NCBI GenBank assembly: GCA_900540545.1
Contig: UQGJ01000049.1
Coordinates: 1 to 19,115, forward strand
Direction of reading: 5' to 3'
Length of the DNA: 19,115 nt
DNA from: an uncultured Eubacteriales bacterium
GTDB taxonomy: Bacteria; Bacillota; Clostridia; Oscillospirales; Oscillospiraceae
A program made the translations under genes and the position numbers. Shown in pieces: positions 1-7,080 of this stretch (position 1 is its first letter; each line of letters starts with the position of its first letter). The notes beneath the pieces are model-generated. The model worked only from the letters and a program-made list of their open reading frames with translations. It was not told the DNA's origin and ran no database searches.

Positions 1-65
1 CCCTTTCTGAAACCAGAAAGGGAACCCCGCCCGGAGGGCAAGCCCCCGGCAGGGCGGTCCCTGCC
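1..65 (-). terminator. Possible terminator region downstream of uxaB
   Basis: Beyond the uxaB stop on the minus strand lie a 7-bp hairpin (GGCAGGG/CCCTGCC, 48-65) and a 9-bp hairpin (CCCTTTCTG/CAGAAAGGG, 1-22). A U tract, if any, would fall outside the window, so termination is only suggested. The 1-37 part resembles the hairpin repeats at 3079 and 19083. Confidence 0.45.
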
Positions 66-70
66 CGCAC

Positions 71-1564
71 TTACAGGCAGCTCGCGTAAGCCGCCTTGGC
101 CCCCTGCTCCCGGATGAGCTTCAAATCCGCCACTACGGCGGTCTCAAATCCGGGCACCGCGGTCAGGTCCTGGCCCCACATCTGCTCGTTTGTCATGACG
201 GCGTGGACCAGGTCCTCCGGGCTGTCGTCCCTGTGGGCGTAGTAGAACTCCAGCGCCCAGCGGTCGTCGGAGCAGGTGTACTCGTTGCCCTTGGGGCGCC
301 TGCACACCAGTCCCCCGTCGGTGAGGGCCTGGATGTCATTGGAGAAGAAGGCCACATAGGCGGCGAAGCTCATGGTGAGACAGGGGGGAAGCTTGCCGGT
401 CTTTTCCACATACTCCAGGAAGCTGGGCATGTTCCGGGCCCGCCACTTGGAGGTGGAATTCAGGGAGATGCTCATCAGCTCGTGGTCCACGAAGGGGTTG
501 TTGAAGCGGTCCTGGACGGCGGTGGCGAAGTCCTCCAGGTCCTTCTTGTCCAGGGGCAGGGTGGGGATGACCTCCTCGTGGAGCATCTTGTTCATAAAGC
601 CCAGCACGGTGTCGTCCTGCATACAGTCCCGGACGATGTCGAAGCCCGCCAGATAGGCCCCCAGGACGAAGCCGGTGTGGGCGCCGTTGAGGATGCGGAC
701 CTTCCGCTTCTTGTAGGGGGTCACGTCGGGGACCACGGGGCAGTTGAGACCCGCAGCCTTGAAGGGCAGCTTGTCCTCCAGCCACGCGGGGCCCTCGATG
801 TTCCACACGCCGAAAATCTCCCCCACGTCGATGAGAGCGTCGGTGTAGCCGTTGTCGGCCTCCATCTTGGCGACCTGGTTGGGGTCCTTCACCCGGCCGG
901 GGACGATGCGGTCCACCAGGGTGGAGCAGAAGGTGCACTCCGACTCCATCCAGGCCCGGAACTCCGGCTCCAGGCCCCACTGGTCCACGTACTGGCCGAC
1001 GCACTTGAGCAGCTCCTTGCCGTTGTTGTCGATGAGCTCGCAGGAGAGGATGACCAGCCCCGGCTTGCCCGCCTTCCAGCGGGCGTACAGCACCTGGGTC
1101 AGCTTGGCGGGGAAGGAGGCGGGGGGCGTGTCGGTCTTCTGACAGGCGGGGTCGTAGACGATGCCCGCCTCGGTGGTGTTGGAGACCACGTACTCCAAAG
1201 CGTCGGAGACAGCCAGGTCCATCATGGCCTGGTAGCCGGCGGCGTCATAGGGGTTCAGGCAGCGGCTGACGGAGGAGATGACCCGCTTCTGGTCCACCTT
1301 CTCGCCGTTCTGGCGGCCCCGGAGATAGAGGGTATACAGGCCCTCCTGGGCGTTGATGGGCTCGGCCAGGCCCTGGGGGATGGGCTGGACCAGGACGCAC
1401 TTGCCGTTCCAGCCCACCTTTTCGTTGGACACGTCGAACCAGTAGTTGACGAAGGCCCGCAGGAAGTTGCCCTCGCCGAACTGGAGGACCTTTTCCGGGG
1501 CGTCTTTCAGCAGATAACCGTCATAGCCCTGGGCCTCCAGGACCTTGTAAGAGAGCTTATCCAT
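71..1564 (-). CDS. uxaB: Tagaturonate reductase (altronate oxidoreductase)
   Basis: A 497-residue member of the mannitol dehydrogenase (long-chain polyol dehydrogenase) family, close to the usual UxaB length of about 480. It should reduce tagaturonate to altronate with NADH in the cytoplasm, the second step of galacturonate breakdown. The N-terminal dinucleotide fold begins with VLQFGEGNFLRAF (residues 26-38). The C-terminal half carries the family catalytic pattern K288-x4-N293-x2-H296 in KVRILNGAHTG. The start is ATG at 1564, preceded by AGAAGG; the reading frame stays open further upstream but there encodes serine/proline-rich shadow sequence inside the MFS gene. The first 8 bases overlap the end of the MFS gene, so the two are probably translationally coupled. 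UxaB rather than UxuB is inferred from the canonical motif, the length and the presence of a separate UxuB-like gene beside uxuA; substrate is not proven by sequence. Confidence 0.85.
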   Translation of the reverse strand: MDKLSYKVLEAQGYDGYLLKDAPEKVLQFGEGNFLRAFVNYWFDVSNEKVGWNGKCVLVQPIPQGLAEPINAQEGLYTLYLRGRQNGEKVDQKRVISSVSRCLNPYDAAGYQAMMDLAVSDALEYVVSNTTEAGIVYDPACQKTDTPPASFPAKLTQVLYARWKAGKPGLVILSCELIDNNGKELLKCVGQYVDQWGLEPEFRAWMESECTFCSTLVDRIVPGRVKDPNQVAKMEADNGYTDALIDVGEIFGVWNIEGPAWLEDKLPFKAAGLNCPVVPDVTPYKKRKVRILNGAHTGFVLGAYLAGFDIVRDCMQDDTVLGFMNKMLHEEVIPTLPLDKKDLEDFATAVQDRFNNPFVDHELMSISLNSTSKWRARNMPSFLEYVEKTGKLPPCLTMSFAAYVAFFSNDIQALTDGGLVCRRPKGNEYTCSDDRWALEFYYAHRDDSPEDLVHAVMTNEQMWGQDLTAVPGFETAVVADLKLIREQGAKAAYASCL

Positions 1565-2762
1565 GGGATCGATTCCCTTCTGTTTTGGATTTGTCGCGGG
1601 TGGTGAATACGCTGAGGAGGATGGACAGCAGCAGCAGGGCGATGCAGACCACCACCACGCCCATACCGGCGGAGATGCCCGCCTGCTGGGCCACGAAGCC
1701 CACCAGGGCGGGGGTGATGATGCCGCCGATGGAGCCGGTGAACATGATGACGCTGGTGCCCACGTCGTTGCCCTTGATGCACTCGCTGCCGAAGGCGAAG
1801 GCGGTGGGGTAGATGGTGGCCATAAAGAGGCCGGAGCCCATGATACCCACCACGATGGGGGCGGCGGTGCGGCTGAAGAACATGAGCAGGAAGAAGGCGA
1901 AGAAGCCAACGCCGTCCACCAGCAGCAGCTTTTTCCCCGGTACCTTCCCGGTGATGGCGGCCCCCAGCAGGCGGCCGATGAGGATGACCAGCCACAGCAG
2001 GCTGTTCATCAGCTGGGCCAGGTCGGCGGAGAGGACCCCGATGTCCTGGAAGTAGGTGACCATCCAGCCCACGATGGCGTACTCGGTGGAGATGTAGAAA
2101 AAGAGCATGGCGGCCCCCAGCCAGAACTCCGGGACCTTCAAAAAGCTCTTGTCCACCACCCGCTTCTGTCCCTTGGCCGGGGCCTGGGGCAGGTCGGGGA
2201 TGGGCATCCGCAGGTAGCCGACGAGCTGGAACAGCACCAGCACGGCCAGACCGCCCGCCATGATGCGCCAGCCGTTGGAGGGCCACAGATTCCCGCACAG
2301 GATGAGGACCAGGGGGGAGATCAGCGCCCCCAGGGCGAAGGCCCCGTGGAGCAGGTTGTAGCCCCGGACGGCCTTGGGCCCCGGCAGGGTGGAGATCATG
2401 GTACTGGAGAAGGTGGAGTTGCCGCCCCGGGCGATGCCCGTCATAAAGCAGGCCAGGACGATGAGGGCGGGAGAGCCAATGCCGCTGGCGATGATGGCGT
2501 AGGCCACGGCCATCCAGACGGAGGTGGCCAGAATGCTGCGCCGCCGCCCCAGCAGCAGGGAGAGAAAGCCGCCGCAGAGGACGGCGATGAGGTTGCCGAT
2601 GGACTGGAAGGACAGCAGCACCCCGGCCAGGTCGTAGCTGAAGCCGTAGGCCTGGCGCAGATAGGGGATGAGGGAGCCCAGCGGCTGGGCCGACGCCCCG
2701 CTGACCAGAAAGGTCAGCAGGGTGTAGGTCAACAGCCGGTTCTCGCGTTGTTCGTCGGTCAC
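1557..2762 (-). CDS. MFS transporter, probable uronate/sugar permease
   Basis: A 401-residue, strongly hydrophobic protein with about twelve predicted membrane segments and no signal peptide, of major facilitator superfamily type. The loop after the second or third helix has the basic cluster GRRRS (near residue 73), typical of the MFS loop 2-3 signature. It lies between uxaC and uxaB, so uptake of a hexuronate or related acid is the likely role; the exact substrate cannot be read from the sequence. The start is GTG at 2762 (reverse complement of cac at 2760-2762), with AAGGAG 11 bases upstream. That Shine-Dalgarno can pair with a downstream CTCCT in a small hairpin. The gene follows a 392-base repeat-filled gap after uxaC and overlaps uxaB by 8 bases. 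A FucP-like sugar:proton symporter is one alternative reading. Confidence 0.8.
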   Translation of the reverse strand: MTDEQRENRLLTYTLLTFLVSGASAQPLGSLIPYLRQAYGFSYDLAGVLLSFQSIGNLIAVLCGGFLSLLLGRRRSILATSVWMAVAYAIIASGIGSPALIVLACFMTGIARGGNSTFSSTMISTLPGPKAVRGYNLLHGAFALGALISPLVLILCGNLWPSNGWRIMAGGLAVLVLFQLVGYLRMPIPDLPQAPAKGQKRVVDKSFLKVPEFWLGAAMLFFYISTEYAIVGWMVTYFQDIGVLSADLAQLMNSLLWLVILIGRLLGAAITGKVPGKKLLLVDGVGFFAFFLLMFFSRTAAPIVVGIMGSGLFMATIYPTAFAFGSECIKGNDVGTSVIMFTGSIGGIITPALVGFVAQQAGISAGMGVVVVCIALLLLSILLSVFTTRDKSKTEGNRSHG

Positions 2763-2778
2763 GAGGAGGACAACTCCT
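2763..2778 (-). promoter_or_regulatory. Shine-Dalgarno of the MFS gene in a small hairpin
   Basis: On the minus strand AGGAG (2778-2774) is the only good ribosome binding site for the GTG start at 2762. It is followed after a 5-base loop by CTCCT (2768-2764), its exact complement. The 5-bp stem could mask the binding site and lower translation. The pairing is seen directly; the effect is inferred. Confidence 0.45.
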
Positions 2779-3154
2779 TAATAATTAAGAATGAAGAATG
2801 CAGAATGCAGAATGACGCCCGCGGGCGGGACGGGGAACGCAGACAGGCCCTTGTAGGGGCGGCTATCAGCCGCCCGCCATCGCGCACCCGCCTTGCCGGG
2901 AATCGCCATGCCAGGCGCACCGCGCCAGCGCATGAGGGGTGAATGACCGCAGATTAGGCCGTAATGGCCGGGGCAGACGCGGAAAGGCAGACTGGTTACC
3001 ACAAGCCGGTCTCAACTGCAAAGCTCCGTTGGCGCCGCTCTTAGGTCCAGGGCCCGCAGGCCCTGGTTGTTTCTTCCCAGGGTTCTTTTCAAGAAAAGAA
3101 CCCTGCCCCCGGAGGGGGAGCGCTCCTAACCCCGTCCCCGCGCGGGAGCGCATC
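2763..3154. repeat. Repeat-filled gap between uxaC and the MFS gene
   Basis: These 392 bases hold no credible gene. From left to right they contain: a run of about four 7-base units (GAATGCA/GAATGAA) at 2789-2815; a hairpin with 8-bp arms GGGCGGCT/AGCCGCCC at 2857-2875; a hairpin CCAGGGCC/GGCCCTGG at 3047-3066; a near-perfect palindrome with 12-bp arms at 3079-3104 (AGGGTTCTTTTC and its complement); a CCCCC/GGGGG hairpin at 3106-3118; and the 16-mer CCCCGCGCGGGAGCGC at 3136-3151, found again inverted at 19067-19082. The 7-base units and the GTAGGGGCGG hairpin resemble short dispersed repeats I associate with Clostridia (recollection, not searched). The 3079-3104 hairpin may act as a terminator or 3' end stabiliser for the uxaC transcript, but no long U tract follows on the minus strand. 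No convincing promoter for the MFS gene was seen. Confidence 0.7.
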
Positions 3155-4588
3155 TTACAGCTCGAAATACCGCGCCGCGTTGGTGTAGCAGATGCCCTCC
3201 ACGATTTTCTTGAGGGCCTTCTCGTCGTTGGGGTACTCGCCGTTCTCCACCCACTTGCCGATGAGGTTGCAGAGGATGCGGCGGAAGTAGTCGTGGCGGG
3301 CGTAGGACAGGAAGGAGCGGGAGTCGGTGAGCATGCCCACGAAGTTGCCCAGCAGCCCCAGGTTCGCCAGGGAGATCATCTGGTCCTCCATGCCGCTCTT
3401 GGTGTCGTTGAACCACCAGGCGGAGCCGTGCTGGATCTTGCCGGGGACCTCGGTGCCCTGGAAGCAGCCCAGCATGGTGCCCAGCTGCTCATTGTCGGCG
3501 GGGTTCAGGGAGTAGAGGATGGTCTTGGGGCACTCGCCGGTCATGTCCAGGGAGGACAGGAGCTGGGCGATGCTGCCGCCGCAGGTGTTCTGGGCGATCA
3601 TGTCGAAGCCGGTGTCGGGGCCCATGGCGGCGAAGGTCCGCTCGTTGACGTTGCGGAGGCAGGAGTAGTGCAGCTGCATCACGATGCCCAGGCGGTGATA
3701 GGCCTTGCCCAGGCAGGAGAGGATGGTGGTCTGGTAGCCCTCGGCCTCCTCGACGGTGAGGGCCTCGCCCGCCATGGCCTTGCGGTAGGCGGCGTCGGCC
3801 TCGGCCATGGTGCAGGCCCGGAAGGGGATGTAGTCCAGGCCGTGGTCGCTGGCCCGGCAGCCCAGCTTGGCGAAGAACTCCAGGCGCTCCACCAGGGCGT
3901 CGCAGACGGCCTGGGCGCTGGTCAGCTCGGTCTTGCCCACGCTCTTGGCCAGGGCGGCCATGTAGTCGGCGAAGCCGGCCTTGGTGATGTTGATGGCCTT
4001 GTCGGGGCGGAAGGAGGGGCAGACCTTGAACTTGATGGTGGGGTCGGCGGCGATCTTCTCATGCCACTCCAGGGTGTCGGTGGGGTCGTCGGTGGTGCCG
4101 ATGAAGGCCACGTTGGACTGCTCGATCATGCCCCGGACGGTGAGCTTGGGGTCGGTTTTGAGCATCTCGGCGGTCTTGGCGAAGATCTCGTCGCTGGTCT
4201 CGGGGGAGAAGTGGCCCTCGTAGCCGAAGAACTTGCGCAGCTCCAGGTTGCACCAGTGGCACATGGGGTTGCCGATGGCCATCTCCACGCTCTCGGCAAA
4301 CTTCTTCAGCCGCTCGGGGCCGGGCTTGTCGCCGGTGATGTAGTCCTCGCTGACCCCGTTGGAGCGCATGACGCGCCACTTGTAGTGGTCGCCGAAGTAG
4401 CTGCCGTCGGGCTGCTTGCCGCCCAGCCAGACCTCCACCAGGTCGTTGAAGCGGCGGTTCTCGTAAATCTCCTTGGGGGAGATGTGGCAGTGGTAGTCCA
4501 CCAGGGGCATGGCCTCGGCGTAGTCGTGGAAGAGGTGCTTGGCGGTCTCGGTCTCCAGCAGGAAATCCTTGTCCATAAAGGCTTTCAT
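3155..4588 (-). CDS. uxaC: Uronate isomerase (glucuronate/galacturonate isomerase)
   Basis: A 477-residue UxaC of the amidohydrolase superfamily, matching the usual length of about 470. It interconverts D-glucuronate with fructuronate and D-galacturonate with tagaturonate, the shared first step for both sugars. The metal-binding HxH is visible as H33 and H35 in LVDYHCHISP, followed by the family-typical IYENRRFNDL (41-50). The start ATG at 4588 follows an AAAGGA site nine bases away; a second in-frame Met at codon 5 is possible but less well placed. The gene starts 24 bases after the upstream kinase stops, so the two share a transcript. A 392-base repeat-rich stretch separates it from the downstream MFS gene. 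Identification is firm at family level. Confidence 0.95.
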   Translation of the reverse strand: MKAFMDKDFLLETETAKHLFHDYAEAMPLVDYHCHISPKEIYENRRFNDLVEVWLGGKQPDGSYFGDHYKWRVMRSNGVSEDYITGDKPGPERLKKFAESVEMAIGNPMCHWCNLELRKFFGYEGHFSPETSDEIFAKTAEMLKTDPKLTVRGMIEQSNVAFIGTTDDPTDTLEWHEKIAADPTIKFKVCPSFRPDKAINITKAGFADYMAALAKSVGKTELTSAQAVCDALVERLEFFAKLGCRASDHGLDYIPFRACTMAEADAAYRKAMAGEALTVEEAEGYQTTILSCLGKAYHRLGIVMQLHYSCLRNVNERTFAAMGPDTGFDMIAQNTCGGSIAQLLSSLDMTGECPKTILYSLNPADNEQLGTMLGCFQGTEVPGKIQHGSAWWFNDTKSGMEDQMISLANLGLLGNFVGMLTDSRSFLSYARHDYFRRILCNLIGKWVENGEYPNDEKALKKIVEGICYTNAARYFEL

Positions 4589-4612
4589 CGCATTGCTTCC
4601 TTTCCTAAGCGG

Positions 4613-5698
4613 TTACCGCTTGATGTCGTAGTTCATGTTCATCAGGTTGCGGATGCTGTCCACGTCGTCGGTGATGTTGCCGTCGCCGTGGATGGTGTGC
4701 TTGATGACGCTGCTGGCCACCGCGAAATTGACGATGTCCATGGGCTTGTAGCCGTGCATCATGGCGTAGATCAGACCGCTGGCGAAGGCGTCGCCGCCCC
4801 CCACTCGGTCCAGGATGTTGAAGGTGAACAGCTTGCTCTCGAAGGTATGGCCCTGGTACCACATGTAGGCCATCAGGCTGTTCTCGCTGCCAGAGTGGAC
4901 ATAGCGCACGTGGCGGGCGATGCACTTGAGGTTGGGGTAGCGCTCCAGAAAGCGCTGGAACACCTCGTCCTGCTGCTCGTAGCTGGGCTGGAGGGGGACT
5001 CCGTCCTTCCAGTCGCCCTGGCTGTGGTCGTCCTCGTCCTTCCACAGGTGGTAGGGCTCGATGCCCAGCAGCACGTCCACGTAGGGCAGGCACTGGGTGC
5101 AGAAGTCCCGGGCCTCCTCCCAGGTCCACAGGGCGGAGCGGAAGTTGCCGTCGAAGCTGATGGTCATGCCCTTGGCCCGGGCGGCCTTCAGGCAGTCCAG
5201 GGTGAGCTGGCGGCAGCTGGGGGAGAGGGCGGGGGTGATGCCGCTCATGTGGAGCCAGTCGAAGCCCTCCAGCAGGGCGTCCAGGTCCACCTGGGTGAAG
5301 TCGAACTCGGTGATGGCGCTGTGCTTGCGGTCATATGTAACCTTGCTGGGGCGGGTACCGTAGCCGGTCTCCAGGTAGTAGGTCCCCAGCCGGTGGGTGG
5401 GGGTCTCCTGGGGGGTGCTCAAAATCATGGGGGTGCAGTGGACGTCGTTGCTGCGCAGCATGCGGATGGCGCTCTTGCCCAGGCTGTTGTTGGGCACCAC
5501 GCTGAAAAAGGTGGAGTCGATGCCCAGGTTTGCCAGGGCCAGGGCGATGTTGGCCTCGCTGCCGCCGTAGCTGGCCTCGAAGGTGGTAGCCACCCGGATC
5601 TTATCGTAGTTGGGCGGCGTCAGCCGCAGCATGATCTCGCCCACGGTGATGAACTTCTGTGGGCTGGCGTCCCGCAGCAGAGGGTTGAAGTGTTCCAT
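4613..5698 (-). CDS. PfkB-family sugar kinase, KdgK-like paralog 1
   Basis: A 361-residue ribokinase/PfkB kinase, the second of two KdgK-like genes here. Family features: sugar-site motif GGSEAN (45-50), DGNFR (183-187), and the ATP/anion-hole signature DRVGGGDAF with catalytic base D303. It is longer than its neighbour, with an N-terminal extension of about 12 residues and an acidic insert (DEDDHSQGD, 221-229). Where the family usually has the Mg-binding NxxE motif (NEED at 195-198 in the neighbouring paralog), this protein reads GIEPYH (212-217), so the Asn is missing. A role in phosphorylating 2-keto-3-deoxygluconate or a related keto-acid is inferred from context. The missing residue makes a different substrate or lower activity possible. 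The start ATG at 5698 has GGGGAGG seven bases upstream. It sits between the second kinase and uxaC. Confidence 0.8.
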   Translation of the reverse strand: MEHFNPLLRDASPQKFITVGEIMLRLTPPNYDKIRVATTFEASYGGSEANIALALANLGIDSTFFSVVPNNSLGKSAIRMLRSNDVHCTPMILSTPQETPTHRLGTYYLETGYGTRPSKVTYDRKHSAITEFDFTQVDLDALLEGFDWLHMSGITPALSPSCRQLTLDCLKAARAKGMTISFDGNFRSALWTWEEARDFCTQCLPYVDVLLGIEPYHLWKDEDDHSQGDWKDGVPLQPSYEQQDEVFQRFLERYPNLKCIARHVRYVHSGSENSLMAYMWYQGHTFESKLFTFNILDRVGGGDAFASGLIYAMMHGYKPMDIVNFAVASSVIKHTIHGDGNITDDVDSIRNLMNMNYDIKR

Positions 5699-5841
5699 TG
5701 ACGTACCTCCCCGGAAAAGAATGAAAAGGGGACAGGCTTCCCCTGGGGGAAGCTGGCTGGCCGGAACGGCCAGACTGATGAGGGGAACGCCCTCGAAACG
5801 AGAGCGTGCGGTTGAATCAGCCTTCCCCTCATCCGGCGCTT
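5699..5841. repeat. Intergenic repeat with three hairpins between the two kinase genes
   Basis: This 143-base gap contains a GCTTCCCC/GGGGAAGC hairpin with a 2-base loop (5736-5753), a 7-bp stem at 5757-5773 (CTGGCCG/CGGCCAG, loop GAA), and an 11-bp long-range stem joining GATGAGGGGAA (5777-5787) to TTCCCCTCATC (5823-5833). The layout resembles REP-like elements that I recall as common between genes of gut Clostridia. It may stabilise or process the polycistronic message. Copy number elsewhere is unknown. Confidence 0.65.
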
Positions 5842-6870
5842 TTACCGCTGGATGCGCCCGGAGCCGTCGCCGCCGGCCAGCTTCTCCACCTCGGCCACGG
5901 TGACCATGTTGTAGTCGCCCTCGATGGAGTGCTTCAGGGCGGAGGCCGCCACGGCGAACTCCACCGCCTCCTGGGTGGTCTTGCCGGTGAGCAGGGAGTA
6001 GATGAGGCCGCCGCCGAAGCTGTCGCCGCCGCCCACGCGGTCGATGATGTGCAGGTCGTACTTCTTGGAGAAGCAGTACTCGCCGCTCTTCACGTCGTAG
6101 AGCATGGCGCTCCAGCCGTTGTCGAAGGCGGAGTGGGACTCGCGGAGGGTGATGGCCACCTTCTCGAAGCCGAACTTGTCGGCCAGCTGCTTGGCCACGG
6201 ACTTGTAGCCCTCCCGGTTGATCTCACCGGCGTAGATGTCGGTGGACTCAGCCTCGATGCCGAACACGTCCTTGGCGTCCTCCTCGTTGGAGATGCACAC
6301 GTCCACGTACTGGCACAGGTCGGTCATGGCGGCCCGGGCCTGGTCGCGGGTCCACAGCTTGCCGCGGTAGTTCAGGTCGCAGGAGATCTTCACGCCCTTG
6401 GCCTTGGCGGCCTTGCAGGCCTCCTTGCAGATTTCAACGACGTTGGGGCCCAGGGCCGGGGTGATGCCGGTGAAGTGGAACCAGTCGGCGCCGTCAAAAA
6501 TCTTGTCCCAGTCGAAGTCGGCGCTGGTGGCCTCCTGGATGGCGGAGTGGGCGCGGTCGTAGATGCACACGCTGCCCCGCTGGGAGGCGCCCTTCTCATT
6601 GAAGTAGATGCCCACGCGGTCGCCGCCCCGGGTGATGAGGCTGGTGTCCACGCCGTAGCGGCGCAGGGAGTTGACGGCGGCCTGGCCGATGGCGTGGGCG
6701 GGGAGCTTGGTGACGTAGGCGGCGTCCAGGCCGTAGTTGGCCAGGGAGACGGCCACGTTGGCCTCGCCGCCGCCGAAGGTGAACTCCAGGTGGTCGGCCT
6801 GGACGAAGCGCTCGTAGTTGTAAGGCTGGAGCCGGATCATCAGCTCGCCGAAGGTGATTACTTTACCCAT
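5842..6870 (-). CDS. kdgK: 2-keto-3-deoxygluconate kinase
   Basis: A 342-residue PfkB/ribokinase-family kinase expected to convert 2-keto-3-deoxygluconate plus ATP to KDPG. Visible motifs are GGGEAN (33-38), the KdgK-like DLNYR (165-169), the NEED Mg-binding motif (195-198) and DRVGGGDSF with catalytic base D283. The start chosen is ATG at 6870 (MGKVITFGEL), with AGGAGG nine bases upstream. The frame is open for 64 more codons, but that part lies in hairpin-repeat DNA and does not look like protein. It follows kdgA, its metabolic partner, after a 210-base gap. It has all expected kinase residues and is the better KdgK candidate of the two. Exact specificity is inferred. Confidence 0.88.
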   Translation of the reverse strand: MGKVITFGELMIRLQPYNYERFVQADHLEFTFGGGEANVAVSLANYGLDAAYVTKLPAHAIGQAAVNSLRRYGVDTSLITRGGDRVGIYFNEKGASQRGSVCIYDRAHSAIQEATSADFDWDKIFDGADWFHFTGITPALGPNVVEICKEACKAAKAKGVKISCDLNYRGKLWTRDQARAAMTDLCQYVDVCISNEEDAKDVFGIEAESTDIYAGEINREGYKSVAKQLADKFGFEKVAITLRESHSAFDNGWSAMLYDVKSGEYCFSKKYDLHIIDRVGGGDSFGGGLIYSLLTGKTTQEAVEFAVAASALKHSIEGDYNMVTVAEVEKLAGGDGSGRIQR

Positions 6871-7080
6871 GATATGTATCCTCCTATAAAATAAAAGTCT
6901 CACAGAGTTTCCGCCGAAGGCGGCAATAAAATCGGATTCGTCCGAAGAAGGACATGCGCCTTCGCAGGACACCTCTGCTTGTGGCCGTGGCGGCCACAAC
7001 CGCCTTTGCTGTGCAAAGGCGAGGGGGGTATCGCGGCGAAGCCGCGTATCCAGGGGGGACAAAGTCCCCCTTGGAAGTCC
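6871..7080. repeat. Array of five short-loop hairpins between kdgA and kdgK
   Basis: The 210-base gap holds five perfect stem-loops, each with a 3-base loop: 6911-6923 (CCGCC/GGCGG), 6981-6997 (GTGGCCG/CGGCCAC), 7001-7021 (CGCCTTTGC/GCAAAGGCG), 7032-7046 (CGCGGC/GCCGCG) and 7054-7070 (GGGGGAC/GTCCCCC). No gene or promoter was recognised. The structures lie inside the presumed kdgA-kdgK transcript and could pause polymerase, protect mRNA ends or adjust the ratio of the two products. They may equally be inert repeats. Confidence 0.65.

Noticed and set aside
1330..1337. GTATAC inside uxaB as another GntR site
   Set aside because: It lacks the CTAG halves and lies within coding sequence away from any promoter.
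1565..1909. N-terminal extension of uxaB by 115 codons
   Set aside because: The added part is Ser/Pro/Ala/Trp-rich shadow sequence inside the MFS gene, while the ATG at 1564 has a good ribosome binding site and gives normal family length.
2789..2815. Tandem 7-base units as a possible CRISPR or satellite
   Set aside because: Units are far too short and have no spacers; this is a simple tandem run at the end of a repeat mosaic.
2939..5701. A 920-codon open frame on the plus strand, opposite uxaC and the first kinase gene
   Set aside because: It is antisense to two well-supported genes, has a low-complexity Gly/Val/His/Leu-rich composition and no recognisable domain; GC-rich codon use leaves such shadow frames open.
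6871..7062. N-terminal extension of kdgK by 64 codons
   Set aside because: It would translate the hairpin array; ATG at 6870 has AGGAGG at ideal distance and begins with the family-typical MGKVITFGE.
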